Assembly (NCBI GenBank): GCA_002690755.1
Contig: NZFT01000081.1
Span: 31,956-46,771 of the forward strand
Direction: 5' to 3'
Length of the DNA: 14,816 nucleotides
DNA from: Phycisphaerae bacterium
GTDB lineage: Bacteria > Planctomycetota > Phycisphaerae > Phycisphaerales > SM1A02
Below, one piece after another: positions 1 to 6,375 of this stretch. Positions within the stretch are counted from its first letter, which is position 1. Each line of letters opens with the position of its first letter. Both the position numbers and the translations under genes were made by a program. The notes below the pieces were generated by a model. The model saw nothing but the letters and a program-made list of their open reading frames with translations. It was not told where the DNA came from and searched no databases.

Positions 1-735
1 ACCTGCGACTGCGTCAGCGATCTCGATCTGAATGGTCGGGTCGACGGTGGGGACATGGGACTCATGCTGGGTGCGTGGGGGGGTCCGGGAGGCGACGTCA
101 ACAACGACGGCGTGACCAACGGCGCCGACCTCGGAACGCTCCTCGGCGAATGGGGTTCCTGCGGTCCTGATTGTGATGCCGACGGCGTGTCGGACTACGA
201 CGCGATCCAGGCGGGTGCCGCGGACTGCAATTTCGATGGAATCCCCGACGGCTGTCAGGAACAGATCGACTGCGACGGCGACGGGGTCTGGGACGCCTGC
301 GCGATCGCCGCCGGCGACGTCGAGGACTGCAACACCAACCTGATCCCCGACAGTTGCGAGATCGCGGACGGCTCCGGAGACGTGGACGGCAACGGCGTGC
401 TCGACGAATGCCAGATCGACGGTTTCACCTATGTCTGGACCGTCAACGACGACTGGGGGACCGGCTTCACCGCGGATCTCACCATCAACAACGACTCGGG
501 ACAGTGCCTGAGCGGGTGGGAGGCCCTCTTTGCCGCGGAGACCTTCACCGTGGATTCGGTCTGGAACGGAAAGCTGGTTCCTCGCGATGACGGCCTGATT
601 CGAATCGTCAATGAAACCTGGAATGGCGAGGTCTGCCAGGGTCAGTCGTTCACGATCGGGATGCTGTGCTCCGGATCACCCAGCCCACCGGTGGATCTGA
701 TGCTCAATGGCAGCCCCGTGGAACCGGCTCCCTGA
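1..735 (+). CDS. Secreted dockerin-like / Cys-repeat / CBM2 protein (3' part)
   Basis: The reading frame is open at the left edge, so only the last 244 residues are visible and the start and any catalytic domain lie outside. Three modules can be seen. Residues about 7-52 form a dockerin-like pair, each half with an Asp/Asn-Gly calcium turn followed by 'GGDMGLMLGAWGG' or 'GADLGTLLGEWG'. Residues about 57-140 are Asp/Cys-rich repeats of the type 'DCNxDGIPDxC', probably calcium binding. Residues about 142-244 match a family 2 carbohydrate-binding module: Trp at 146, 152, 173, 188 and 207, a 'GF' after the second Trp, 'GW' in the middle, a 'WNG' near the end, and a closing 'LNGSPVEP'. CBM2 modules bind cellulose, chitin or xylan in characterised proteins. 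The protein is therefore probably an extracellular polymer-binding protein or enzyme. The module order is seen directly; the ligand is inferred. The protein ends with TGA at 733-735. Confidence 0.85.
   Translation, partial: TCDCVSDLDLNGRVDGGDMGLMLGAWGGPGGDVNNDGVTNGADLGTLLGEWGSCGPDCDADGVSDYDAIQAGAADCNFDGIPDGCQEQIDCDGDGVWDACAIAAGDVEDCNTNLIPDSCEIADGSGDVDGNGVLDECQIDGFTYVWTVNDDWGTGFTADLTINNDSGQCLSGWEALFAAETFTVDSVWNGKLVPRDDGLIRIVNETWNGEVCQGQSFTIGMLCSGSPSPPVDLMLNGSPVEPAP
169..420 (+). repeat. Tandem Asp/Cys-rich calcium-turn repeats
   Basis: About five imperfect protein-level repeats of 15-19 residues sit inside the first gene. Each has the plan Asp-Cys-(Asn/Asp)-x-(Asp/Asn)-x-(Ile/Val)-x-Asp-x-Cys, as in 'DCNFDGIPDGC', 'DCDGDGVWDAC' and 'DCNTNLIPDSC'. 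The spacing of Asp and Asn resembles calcium-binding loops of thrombospondin-3-like or EF-hand-like type, and the Cys pairs could form disulfides. They act as a linker between the dockerin-like part and the CBM2 module. Confidence 0.7.
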
Positions 736-776
736 TCGTCCGTACGGTGTTCGATCCACGAAGCGACCACAAACCG

Positions 777-815
777 AGGTGCCGCCTTGCCCCGACCCGG
801 GGCGAGGCGGTACCT
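777..815 (+). repeat. Long perfect-length hairpin before the small membrane gene
   Basis: An inverted repeat with arms at 777-794 (aggtgccgccttgccccg) and 798-815 (cggggcgaggcggtacct) is separated by only three bases (acc). All 18 positions pair, two of them as G-T wobbles. There is no T-run afterwards, so it is not a classical intrinsic terminator. It lies 41 bases after the stop of the upstream gene and ends eight bases before the next ATG. It could end transcription of the secreted-protein gene, or it could be a regulatory or protein-binding site over the promoter suggested at 788-816. Confidence 0.6.
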
Positions 816-816
816 T
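788..816 (+). promoter_or_regulatory. Possible promoter giving a leaderless transcript
   Basis: A TTGCCC hexamer at 788-793 and a TACCTT hexamer at 811-816 are spaced by 17 bases. A start site at the usual distance would fall at about 822-824, on the ATG at 823. No Shine-Dalgarno-like sequence precedes that ATG, which fits a leaderless message. Both boxes lie inside the arms of the hairpin at 777-815. This is inferred from box similarity alone. Confidence 0.3.
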
Positions 817-822
817 GCTCTG

Positions 823-1032
823 ATGCACCGCATCTACAAAGCACTGGTGGCGATGATGTTCGCCCTTCCGTTCAGTGACACCGCCGTCGTGTTCGCCCAG
901 AACGCACCTCGGGACCCCACCATCGGGACCCGTTCGTCCGTCTGGATGGGCTATCTCGTCGCCGCGGTGTTCGCCGGGATCCTTCTTCTGCTGACGCTCT
1001 TCCCCTCGAAGCGACAGCACGAGGATCTCTGA
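823..1032 (+). CDS. Small secreted/membrane protein, 69 aa
   Basis: I do not recognise this protein family. It begins with a signal-peptide-like stretch (residues 1-25: basic start, hydrophobic core, ending 'VFAQ'), with possible cleavage after Ala25. A short linker follows, then one membrane helix at about 42-60, and the tail 'PSKRQHEDL' is charged. If the first segment is cleaved, the product is a single-pass inner-membrane protein with a short external part and a charged cytoplasmic tail. A TTG at 787 would extend the frame by 12 residues, but it lies inside a strong hairpin and adds an Arg-rich start, so I chose ATG 823. The gene is the first of three small envelope-protein genes in the same direction, with 85 bases before the next. 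Confidence 0.65.
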   Translation: MHRIYKALVAMMFALPFSDTAVVFAQNAPRDPTIGTRSSVWMGYLVAAVFAGILLLLTLFPSKRQHEDL

Positions 1033-1117
1033 ATCCGTCTCGATTCCCAACCGGATCCAGGCGTCGTCCACCCGTCACGAGAATGACTCGAGCGATGCCT
1101 GGCCACTGGAGCACCGA

Positions 1118-1408
1118 ATGTCACCTCGCAGCATCAAGCGCCTGCTCGTCCTGAACGGACTGTTGGTCGCGTCCGTCGCGGCCATCACCTTCTCCCCCAC
1201 CGCCGACGCCCAACAGCGGTATCGCGGCAAGTACGCGATGGTCGCGGGACGCGCCCAGGGTTCGTCGCCGTTCATCCTCTACATCGTCGACCAGAACTCG
1301 CGACAGCTCGTCGCGGTCCGGTACGACGCTTCGAAGAAGATCCTCGAAGGCATGGGATACGCCGATCTCGCCAAGGACGGAGTGGTCGCTCGCCAGGGCG
1401 GCAAGTGA
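1118..1408 (+). CDS. Small exported protein with 'YIVD' core, 96 aa
   Basis: This is a hypothetical exported protein. Residues 1-31 look like a signal peptide with a basic start, a hydrophobic core and the cleavage-type end 'ADAQQ'. The mature part is about 65 residues and contains 'PFILYIVDQNSRQLVAVRYD' at 51-70, followed by 'KKILEGMGYADLAKDG'. The alternating hydrophobic pattern around the invariant Asp resembles one beta-propeller-like hairpin, but a single copy cannot make a propeller. The next gene repeats the same plan ('LYVIDSSDESLLIYSI', then 'KLVLMGGANL'), so the two look like diverged duplicates. The sequence GGAG at 1108-1111, six bases before the ATG, supports this start. The stop overlaps an unused GTG of the next frame. 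Function is unknown; the periplasm or outer envelope is the likely location. Confidence 0.7.
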   Translation: MSPRSIKRLLVLNGLLVASVAAITFSPTADAQQRYRGKYAMVAGRAQGSSPFILYIVDQNSRQLVAVRYDASKKILEGMGYADLAKDGVVARQGGK

Positions 1409-1437
1409 CGCCGAGCGGCGAACAAGGAACCCGACAC

Positions 1438-1815
1438 ATGAACCACGACACCGACCGAGCAAACCCTTCCGAAGATTCCGGCACCAGTAGTTCGATCAGC
1501 CCGTCGGCCGCGATTCTCTGGGCCTCCGCCTTTCTGATCGCGACGCTCGCGATCTTCCAGGCCGGCCATCTCTCGCCGAACCCCGCGTTCGCGGGCATGG
1601 CCACGACGACCGACGAGGGCTTCTCGCTCGTCACCACGTCGAGTGGCAACGGCCCGAAGGAGAATCCCTACGAGTTTCTCTACGTGATCGATTCGAGCGA
1701 CGAGAGCCTGCTCATCTACTCGATCCCGAACGCGAACAACCCGTCGGCCAGCAAGCTCGTCCTGATGGGCGGCGCCAACCTCCCCCGACTGTTCTCCGCG
1801 GGCCGCGGCGGCTGA
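1438..1815 (+). CDS. Membrane-anchored 'YVID' protein, 125 aa
   Basis: This is a hypothetical envelope protein, probably co-transcribed with the gene 29 bases upstream. Residues 1-23 are polar and Ser/Asp-rich, residues about 24-42 form a membrane helix, and the rest should face the periplasm. The core 'PYEFLYVIDSSDESLLIYSI' at 77-96 and 'KLVLMGGANLPRLFS' at 106-120 line up with the mature part of the preceding protein. This suggests duplication, with one copy secreted and the other tethered. AAGGA at 1423-1427, ten bases before ATG 1438, favours this start over the GTG at 1405 that overlaps the previous stop. No enzyme motif is visible. A strong terminator follows at 1851-1876, marking the end of the small-protein operon. 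Confidence 0.7.
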   Translation: MNHDTDRANPSEDSGTSSSISPSAAILWASAFLIATLAIFQAGHLSPNPAFAGMATTTDEGFSLVTTSSGNGPKENPYEFLYVIDSSDESLLIYSIPNANNPSASKLVLMGGANLPRLFSAGRGG

Positions 1816-1850
1816 TCGCCGTTCACGAGCGCCCGGATCCCGACCGTCGA

Positions 1851-1888
1851 GAGGGCGTCGCCAACGCGACGCCCTCGCGTTCTTTCGA
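1851..1888 (+). terminator. Intrinsic terminator after small-protein cluster
   Basis: A perfect 11-base-pair stem, gagggcgtcgc (1851-1861) and gcgacgccctc (1866-1876), closes a four-base loop and is followed by the T-rich run gcgttctttc. It lies 35 bases after the stop of the third small gene and 41 bases before deoC, so it separates the two transcription units. Confidence 0.8.
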
Positions 1889-1917
1889 CTCCGAATTCCT
1901 CCCACCCGAGCCGCTTC

Positions 1918-2844
1918 ATGCGACATCGAACCGTCGATCCAGTGATGGCCCAACGCCGCGCCGCCGAATTCACGACCCGTTCGATCAAGCGCGAGGCGAA
2001 GGCGGAAGCACTGCGGCTCGCGATGTCGATGGTGGATCTCACCACGCTGGAAGGGGCGGACACGCCGGAGAAGGTCCGAAGCCTGTGTGACCGAGCGACG
2101 CGACCACTACCGACCGGCTTCGAACCCCCCCTCCCCCGGGTGGCCGCGGTCTGCGTCTATCCAAGCATGGTCTCGACGGCGAAGAACCGGCTCGGTGACT
2201 CGGACATCAAGATCGCGAGCGTCGCGACGGCGTTTCCAAGCGGTCAGGCCCCCCTCGAGACCCGTCTGGCCGAGGTCCGGGCCGCGGTCGAAGCAGGTGC
2301 CGACGAGATCGACATGGTCATCAATCGAGGCGCCTTCCTCGCCGGAAGATACGACGAGGTGCAGGCGGAAATCGTGGCGGTCAAGCAGGCCTGTGGACCC
2401 GCACATCTGAAGATCATTCTGGAGACGGGAGAGCTGGGAACCCTCGACCAGGTCCGGCTCGCCTCCGATCTCGCGATCGAAGCGGCCGTCACGGCTCCAT
2501 TCTCGGATTCCGGAATCGCAGATGGGGAGATCTTCATCAAGACCTCCACCGGCAAGATCTCACCCGCCGCCACCATGCCTGTCGTCCTGGTGATGCTCGA
2601 GGCGATCCGGGATCACTTCGATGCGACCGGAGTTCGGATCGGCATGAAGCCCGCAGGCGGGATTCGAGCCGCGAAAGCCGCCATTCATCATCTGGTGATG
2701 GTCCGTGAAACCCTCGGGTCGGCCTGGTTGACACCCGGGCTCTATCGGTTTGGAGCTTCCAGCCTGCTCGATGATCTCGGACGTCAGTTGCTCCGCCAAC
2801 GTGCCGGTCGATACACCGGATCCGGAGACGTTCCCGGAGCATGA
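1918..2844 (+). CDS. deoC: Deoxyribose-phosphate aldolase, long type
   Basis: DeoC cleaves 2-deoxy-D-ribose 5-phosphate to glyceraldehyde 3-phosphate and acetaldehyde in the cytoplasm, the last step of deoxynucleoside breakdown. The Schiff-base lysine is Lys208 in 'FIKTSTGK'. The second active-site lysine is Lys244 in 'GMKPAGGIR', and the proton-relay Asp is Asp132 in 'DEIDMVINRG'. At 308 residues it is longer than the roughly 220-260 of most bacterial DeoC. The 'VDLTTLEGADTP' start and 'RFGASSLLDDLGRQ' end resemble the long eukaryotic DERA form as I remember it. About 13 extra residues (around 191-203) precede the Schiff-base strand. ATG 1918 is the first start in frame; ATG 1945 is possible, as neither has a clear ribosome site. 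The two aldehyde dehydrogenase genes 2 kb downstream suit the acetaldehyde product. Confidence 0.95.
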   Translation: MRHRTVDPVMAQRRAAEFTTRSIKREAKAEALRLAMSMVDLTTLEGADTPEKVRSLCDRATRPLPTGFEPPLPRVAAVCVYPSMVSTAKNRLGDSDIKIASVATAFPSGQAPLETRLAEVRAAVEAGADEIDMVINRGAFLAGRYDEVQAEIVAVKQACGPAHLKIILETGELGTLDQVRLASDLAIEAAVTAPFSDSGIADGEIFIKTSTGKISPAATMPVVLVMLEAIRDHFDATGVRIGMKPAGGIRAAKAAIHHLVMVRETLGSAWLTPGLYRFGASSLLDDLGRQLLRQRAGRYTGSGDVPGA

Positions 2845-3027
2845 AGTCCGACAATCGATGACACTTTCGATCGAATGGACGTGCGGAAAAATCGCCTTCC
2901 TGACGCTAGGATGTCACATAAAGGGTTGGAATCGCCCTGCGATTCACGTAACATCTCCGTGCTTGTCTTCGTTCGGCGGTCCCATCGCTCATCACGAGTC
3001 ATCTCCCCGGGATCGCTGGTCACCATC

Positions 3028-3061
3028 AAATCGCCCCGACTTCAGGACGGGGCTTGATTTT
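3028..3061 (+). terminator. Hairpin with T-run between deoC and kinase
   Basis: The stem gccccg (3033-3038) pairs with cggggc (3048-3053) around a nine-base loop. It is extended by aaatc (3028-3032) pairing with gattt (3056-3060) across a two-base bulge, and TTTT runs through 3058-3061. It resembles an intrinsic terminator for deoC. It lies 184 bases after the deoC stop but only 37 bases before the kinase ATG, so an attenuator in the kinase leader is the alternative. Confidence 0.5.
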
Positions 3062-3097
3062 GCAGAACCGTTCGGCAATCCCCACGTCATCAACTTC

Positions 3098-3943
3098 ATG
3101 CCCAGCGCCGCCGTGAAAGAACCAGACTACATCCAGGGCTATCGTGTCCTCAAGCACATCGGAAGCGGTGCGGCCAGTGAGATCTACTGCGTCTGCAAGC
3201 CCGACACCGGCCAGGTTTTCGCGCTGAAGCACGTGCTCCTCGAAGAGAGTGACAAGGATGATCGCTTTCTGGTCCAGGCCGAGAACGAAGTCAAGGTCTC
3301 GAAGAAGCTCACCCATCCCTCGATCCGTCGGATCCTGAGCGTCGAGAAGGTCCGACCGAAGGGTTGGACGAGAACCGAAGTCGCGGTCCTGATGGAGCTG
3401 GTCGACGGGCAGTCGATGGACAACCTCGTCGACCTCGGCACTCTTTCCAAGATCCGCATCTTCCGGGAAGTCGCCGACGCCCTCGCCCACATGAATGACA
3501 AGGGCTACGTCCACGCCGACATGAAGCCGACCAACGTCCTCGTCACCGAAGACGGCTCCGTGAAGGTCATCGATCTCGGCCAGGCCCATCCGATCGGCAA
3601 GGCGAAGGAACGAATCCAGGGCACCCCCGGCTACATCGCGCCGGAGCAGGCCGAACTGGAACCGCTCACCGAGCGAACCGACGTCTACAACTTCGGCGCG
3701 ACGATGTACTGGATGCTCACGCAGCGAGAGGTCCCCACCCAGTCCACGGGTGGACGCGGAAGTCAGGCCGCCAAACTGCCTCCACCGGCGCACACCATCT
3801 CGACGGGAATTGCCGCGGAGCTCGGCGAACTGATCAACACCTGCGTCGAGCCCAACCAGTACGCCCGCTGGAAGAACCTGCACGCCGTGGTTCGGAAACT
3901 CGACGCGGTCATCAAGGATCTGCAGCAGAAGCGGGCCGGCTGA
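3098..3943 (+). CDS. Compact soluble Ser/Thr protein kinase
   Basis: This is a eukaryote-like protein kinase, 281 residues, made of the kinase domain alone: no membrane helix, PASTA repeat or other sensor follows. The Gly-rich loop is 'IGSGAAS' (21-27), the ATP lysine is Lys44 in 'FALK', and the catalytic loop is 'HADMKPTN' (139-146) with Asp141, Lys143 and Asn146. The Mg-binding motif is 'DLG' (159-161) instead of DFG. The activation segment ends 'GTPGYIAPEQ' (175-184), and 'DVYNFG' (195-200) matches the conserved DxxxxG helix. The Arg of the usual HRD motif is replaced by Ala, so it is a non-RD kinase that may not need activation-loop phosphorylation. The frame is open back into deoC, but ATG 3098 is chosen because the kinase fold begins about 14 residues later; no strong ribosome site is seen. 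The substrate is unknown, and the gene converges on the sugar-kinase gene. Confidence 0.88.
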   Translation: MPSAAVKEPDYIQGYRVLKHIGSGAASEIYCVCKPDTGQVFALKHVLLEESDKDDRFLVQAENEVKVSKKLTHPSIRRILSVEKVRPKGWTRTEVAVLMELVDGQSMDNLVDLGTLSKIRIFREVADALAHMNDKGYVHADMKPTNVLVTEDGSVKVIDLGQAHPIGKAKERIQGTPGYIAPEQAELEPLTERTDVYNFGATMYWMLTQREVPTQSTGGRGSQAAKLPPPAHTISTGIAAELGELINTCVEPNQYARWKNLHAVVRKLDAVIKDLQQKRAG

Positions 3944-3980
3944 ACCGAACGCGATCACTTCCATCCGACGATCGACGACG

Positions 3981-4012
3981 ATGCGCACGCCGTTCGAAGG
4001 CGTGCATCTTCG
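3981..4012. terminator. Bidirectional terminator candidate between convergent genes
   Basis: The stem gcacgcc (3985-3991) and ggcgtgc (3999-4005) encloses gttcgaa in the 87-base gap between the convergent kinase (+) and ROK kinase (-) genes. It is moderately T-rich afterwards on the plus strand (atcttcgattt). Its position between two converging stops supports a shared terminator, but there is no long T-run on either side. Confidence 0.45.
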
Positions 4013-4030
4013 ATTTCAGTAATTCGGATT

Positions 4031-4759
4031 TCAGGACTTCGAGGGTTTCGGGCCGGCGTTGAGCACCGGAATCGTGGTCTCGTACCGATCGTCCTGCCAG
4101 ACTCGGAATCCGCCGAGAAACGCGTTCGTGTTCTCACCGAGCGTCACGAAGGAAGGGATTTCGTCGGGGTGCTTGGCGATTCGCTTGGCATTTCCACCAC
4201 CGAGGCAGATCACGTCCGGGAGCAGGCCTTCCTTCAGGACCGTCACCGTCTCCCAGACCTCCTTCCGCCAGGCTTTCGTTCCGAGGTCCTCCCGACTCGC
4301 CTCTCCGACGTACTGCTCGAAGGACCGTTCATTCTTGAACGGAAGATGACCAAGCTCCATCGGCATGACCACGTGGTGAGCGATCATGCAGGCGCCGAGG
4401 CCGGTGCCGAGCCCGAGGAAGAGCATCTTTCCGTTCTCGTAGCTGCCGACCGCCTGCATCGCGGCGTCGTTCATCAGTCGGATCGGAATCCCCTCGAACG
4501 CACCGGCGAAGTCGAATTCCTTCCAGCCGGGTCCCAGATTGACCGGTGACCTCAGGATTCTTCCATCCTTGATCGGCGAGGGAAAACCGATGGTCATCAC
4601 ATCGAACTCATCCGGCGTCCACATCGCATGGATCGCCTCGACCATCTGCCCCGGCGTGAACTCGCTTCCGCTGGGCGCCCGCCGCCTGGCGTCGGGGGTC
4701 TCGCCCGAAAGCAGGGTCTTGATGTGGCTGCCACCGATGTCTACCGAAAGGATTCGCAT
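4031..4759 (-). CDS. ROK-family sugar kinase, polyphosphate-glucokinase-like
   Basis: This is a 242-residue cytoplasmic kinase of the ROK/hexokinase fold. The phosphate-1 loop is 'DIGGSHIK' (7-14), the catalytic base is Asp98 in 'LMNDAAM', and the phosphate-2 loop is 'GLGTGLGA' (116-123). 'ELGHLPF' (135-141) matches the ROK ExGH motif, and 'LGGGNAK' (186-192) the adenosine-site glycines. The Cys-rich zinc motif of typical ROK glucokinases is absent, with 'SFEQYVG' in that place. This resembles the subgroup usually annotated as polyphosphate glucokinase (phosphate donor polyP or ATP, acceptor glucose), but neither donor nor sugar can be proved from sequence. The frame stays open upstream through the antisense of the ALDH gene. 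ATG 4759 is chosen because AGGGA sits eight bases before it and the ROK fold starts immediately. It is divergent from the ALDH gene across 153 bases, which should hold both promoters. Confidence 0.85.
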   Translation of the reverse strand: MRILSVDIGGSHIKTLLSGETPDARRRAPSGSEFTPGQMVEAIHAMWTPDEFDVMTIGFPSPIKDGRILRSPVNLGPGWKEFDFAGAFEGIPIRLMNDAAMQAVGSYENGKMLFLGLGTGLGACMIAHHVVMPMELGHLPFKNERSFEQYVGEASREDLGTKAWRKEVWETVTVLKEGLLPDVICLGGGNAKRIAKHPDEIPSFVTLGENTNAFLGGFRVWQDDRYETTIPVLNAGPKPSKS

Positions 4760-4912
4760 GTCGTGATTCCCTGATCGTTTCAATTCCGGACGCCGCCCGA
4801 AGCCGCATCCGAATCGATGACCACGGTAGCGGGTCCGACGAACCGGTACGAGACGCGGTCGACGGGTACCATCGACGACGTCCCGCCCCTCGGCGACCCT
4901 CGGAGAGCCCGG

Positions 4913-6358
4913 ATGACCGTGAACAGCGACTGGACCTACGCCCCCGCACCCGAACAGGTCGATCCCGGAATCGCGGAGCGGCATCGATTGTTCATCGACG
5001 GCCGTTTCATCTCGAGTCGTGGACGTCGGACCTTCGAGACCGCGAATCCGGCGACGGAAGCCGTGCTCTCGGAGTGCGACGAGGCGAATGCCGCCGACGT
5101 CGATGCGGCCGTGGCCGCCGCACGAGCCGCCTTCCGGAAGTGGTCGCGAACGCGTCCGCAGGAGCGAGCCAAGCATCTCTACCGGATCGCCCGTCGTATC
5201 CAGGAACGATCCCGGGAACTCGCGGTGCTCGAGACGATGGATGGTGGAAAACCGATCCGGGAGAGCCGGGACGTCGACCTGCCACTGGTCGCACAGCACT
5301 TCTTCCACAACGCCGGCTGGTGCGACAAACTGAAGTATGCGTTTCCCGGCGCGACCGATCCGAAGCCGATCGGCGTCTGCGCCCAGGTCATTCCGTGGAA
5401 CTTCCCCCTGCTCATGCTCGCGTGGAAGATCGCGCCTGCGCTCGCCTGTGGCAACACCGTCGTCCTGAAGCCCGCGGAGACCACTCCGCTGACCGCCCTC
5501 CGATTCGCGGAGATCTGCGAGGAGTGCGAGCTGCCGAAGGGCGTCGTCAACATCGTCACCGGCGCCGGAGAGACCGGACGCCTTCTGGTCGAGCATCCGG
5601 ACGTCGACAAGATCGCCTTCACCGGCTCGACCGAAGTCGGCAAGCGGATCGCGGCATCGGCCGCGGGCACCGGAAAGCGACTCACCCTCGAACTCGGCGG
5701 AAAGAGTCCGAACATCGTGTTCGCGGACGCATCGATCGATCAGGCGATCGAGGGAATCGTGCAGGGCATCTGGTTCAATCAGGGGCACGTCTGTTGCGCC
5801 GGAAGTCGTCTCCTCGTGCAGGAGTCGGTCCTCTCCGAGGTGATCACGAAACTCGAACGACGCCTCTCGACGCTGCGGGTCGGCGATCCGCTCGACAAGA
5901 ACACCGACGTCGGCGCCATCAACTCCGGCGGACAACTCGAGACGATCCGCGACTATCTCGAACGTGGCCGGGCCGAGGGTGCGACCATGCACGAACCGAA
6001 CGGCGCCGCCCTGCCTGAAAAGGGACATTGGTGCCGTCCCTGCTTCCTCTCCGGCGTGCAACCGAGTCATGTGGTGGCCCGCGAGGAGATCTTCGGACCG
6101 GTGCTCGCGGTGATGAGCTTCCGAACCCCGGAAGAAGCGATCAGCCGTGCGAACGACACCCGCTTCGGACTCGCGGCGGGCGTGTGGACCGACAAGGGCA
6201 GCAAGATCTTCGAGATCGCGAGCCGCCTGCAGGCGGGCGTGGTCTGGCTCAACACCTACAACCGATTCGACGCGACCAGTCCCTTCGGGGGCGTCAAGGA
6301 AAGCGGCTTCGGTCGCGAGGGCGGGCTTCACGGCCTGCGTGGATACCTGTCACTCTGA
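4913..6358 (+). CDS. NAD(P)-dependent aldehyde dehydrogenase
   Basis: This is a full-length ALDH-superfamily enzyme (481 residues) that oxidises an aldehyde to an acid with NAD(P). Key residues are present: Asn163 in 'PWNFP', Lys186 in 'VLKPAE', the cofactor loop 'FTGSTEVGK' (236-244), and Glu260 in 'LELGGKSP'. The nucleophile is Cys294 in 'NQGHVCCAGSR'; the cofactor-binding 'EEIFGP' is at 391-396 and the closing 'SPFGGVKESGFGRE' at 456-469. The frame could begin at ATG 4817, but GGAGAG five bases before ATG 4913 and the family-like start after it favour 4913. Acetaldehyde from DeoC is a plausible substrate, given deoC 2 kb upstream, although other sugar aldehydes are possible. It is followed after 17 bases by an ALDH-like gene and is almost certainly co-transcribed with it. 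Confidence 0.93.
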   Translation: MTVNSDWTYAPAPEQVDPGIAERHRLFIDGRFISSRGRRTFETANPATEAVLSECDEANAADVDAAVAAARAAFRKWSRTRPQERAKHLYRIARRIQERSRELAVLETMDGGKPIRESRDVDLPLVAQHFFHNAGWCDKLKYAFPGATDPKPIGVCAQVIPWNFPLLMLAWKIAPALACGNTVVLKPAETTPLTALRFAEICEECELPKGVVNIVTGAGETGRLLVEHPDVDKIAFTGSTEVGKRIAASAAGTGKRLTLELGGKSPNIVFADASIDQAIEGIVQGIWFNQGHVCCAGSRLLVQESVLSEVITKLERRLSTLRVGDPLDKNTDVGAINSGGQLETIRDYLERGRAEGATMHEPNGAALPEKGHWCRPCFLSGVQPSHVVAREEIFGPVLAVMSFRTPEEAISRANDTRFGLAAGVWTDKGSKIFEIASRLQAGVVWLNTYNRFDATSPFGGVKESGFGREGGLHGLRGYLSL

Positions 6359-6375
6359 ACGAGGCGGATGCGATC

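Noticed and set aside
2750..3097. Upstream extension of the kinase gene into deoC
   Set aside because: The extra 116 codons overlap deoC out of frame and look random. The kinase fold starts properly after ATG 3098.
3026..3988. Minus-strand open frame of 320 codons antisense to the protein kinase
   Set aside because: It overlaps the whole kinase domain, whose motifs are intact on the plus strand; the antisense translation shows no recognisable motif.
4031..6331. A single minus-strand open frame of 766 codons joining the sugar kinase to a long upstream part
   Set aside because: The upstream 524 codons are the exact antisense of the ALDH gene and have no domain-like sequence. The ROK fold begins at ATG 4759, which has a ribosome site.
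6028..6375. Upstream extension of the ALDH-like gene
   Set aside because: It is an out-of-frame shadow of the first ALDH; ALDH-like sequence begins at ATG 6376.
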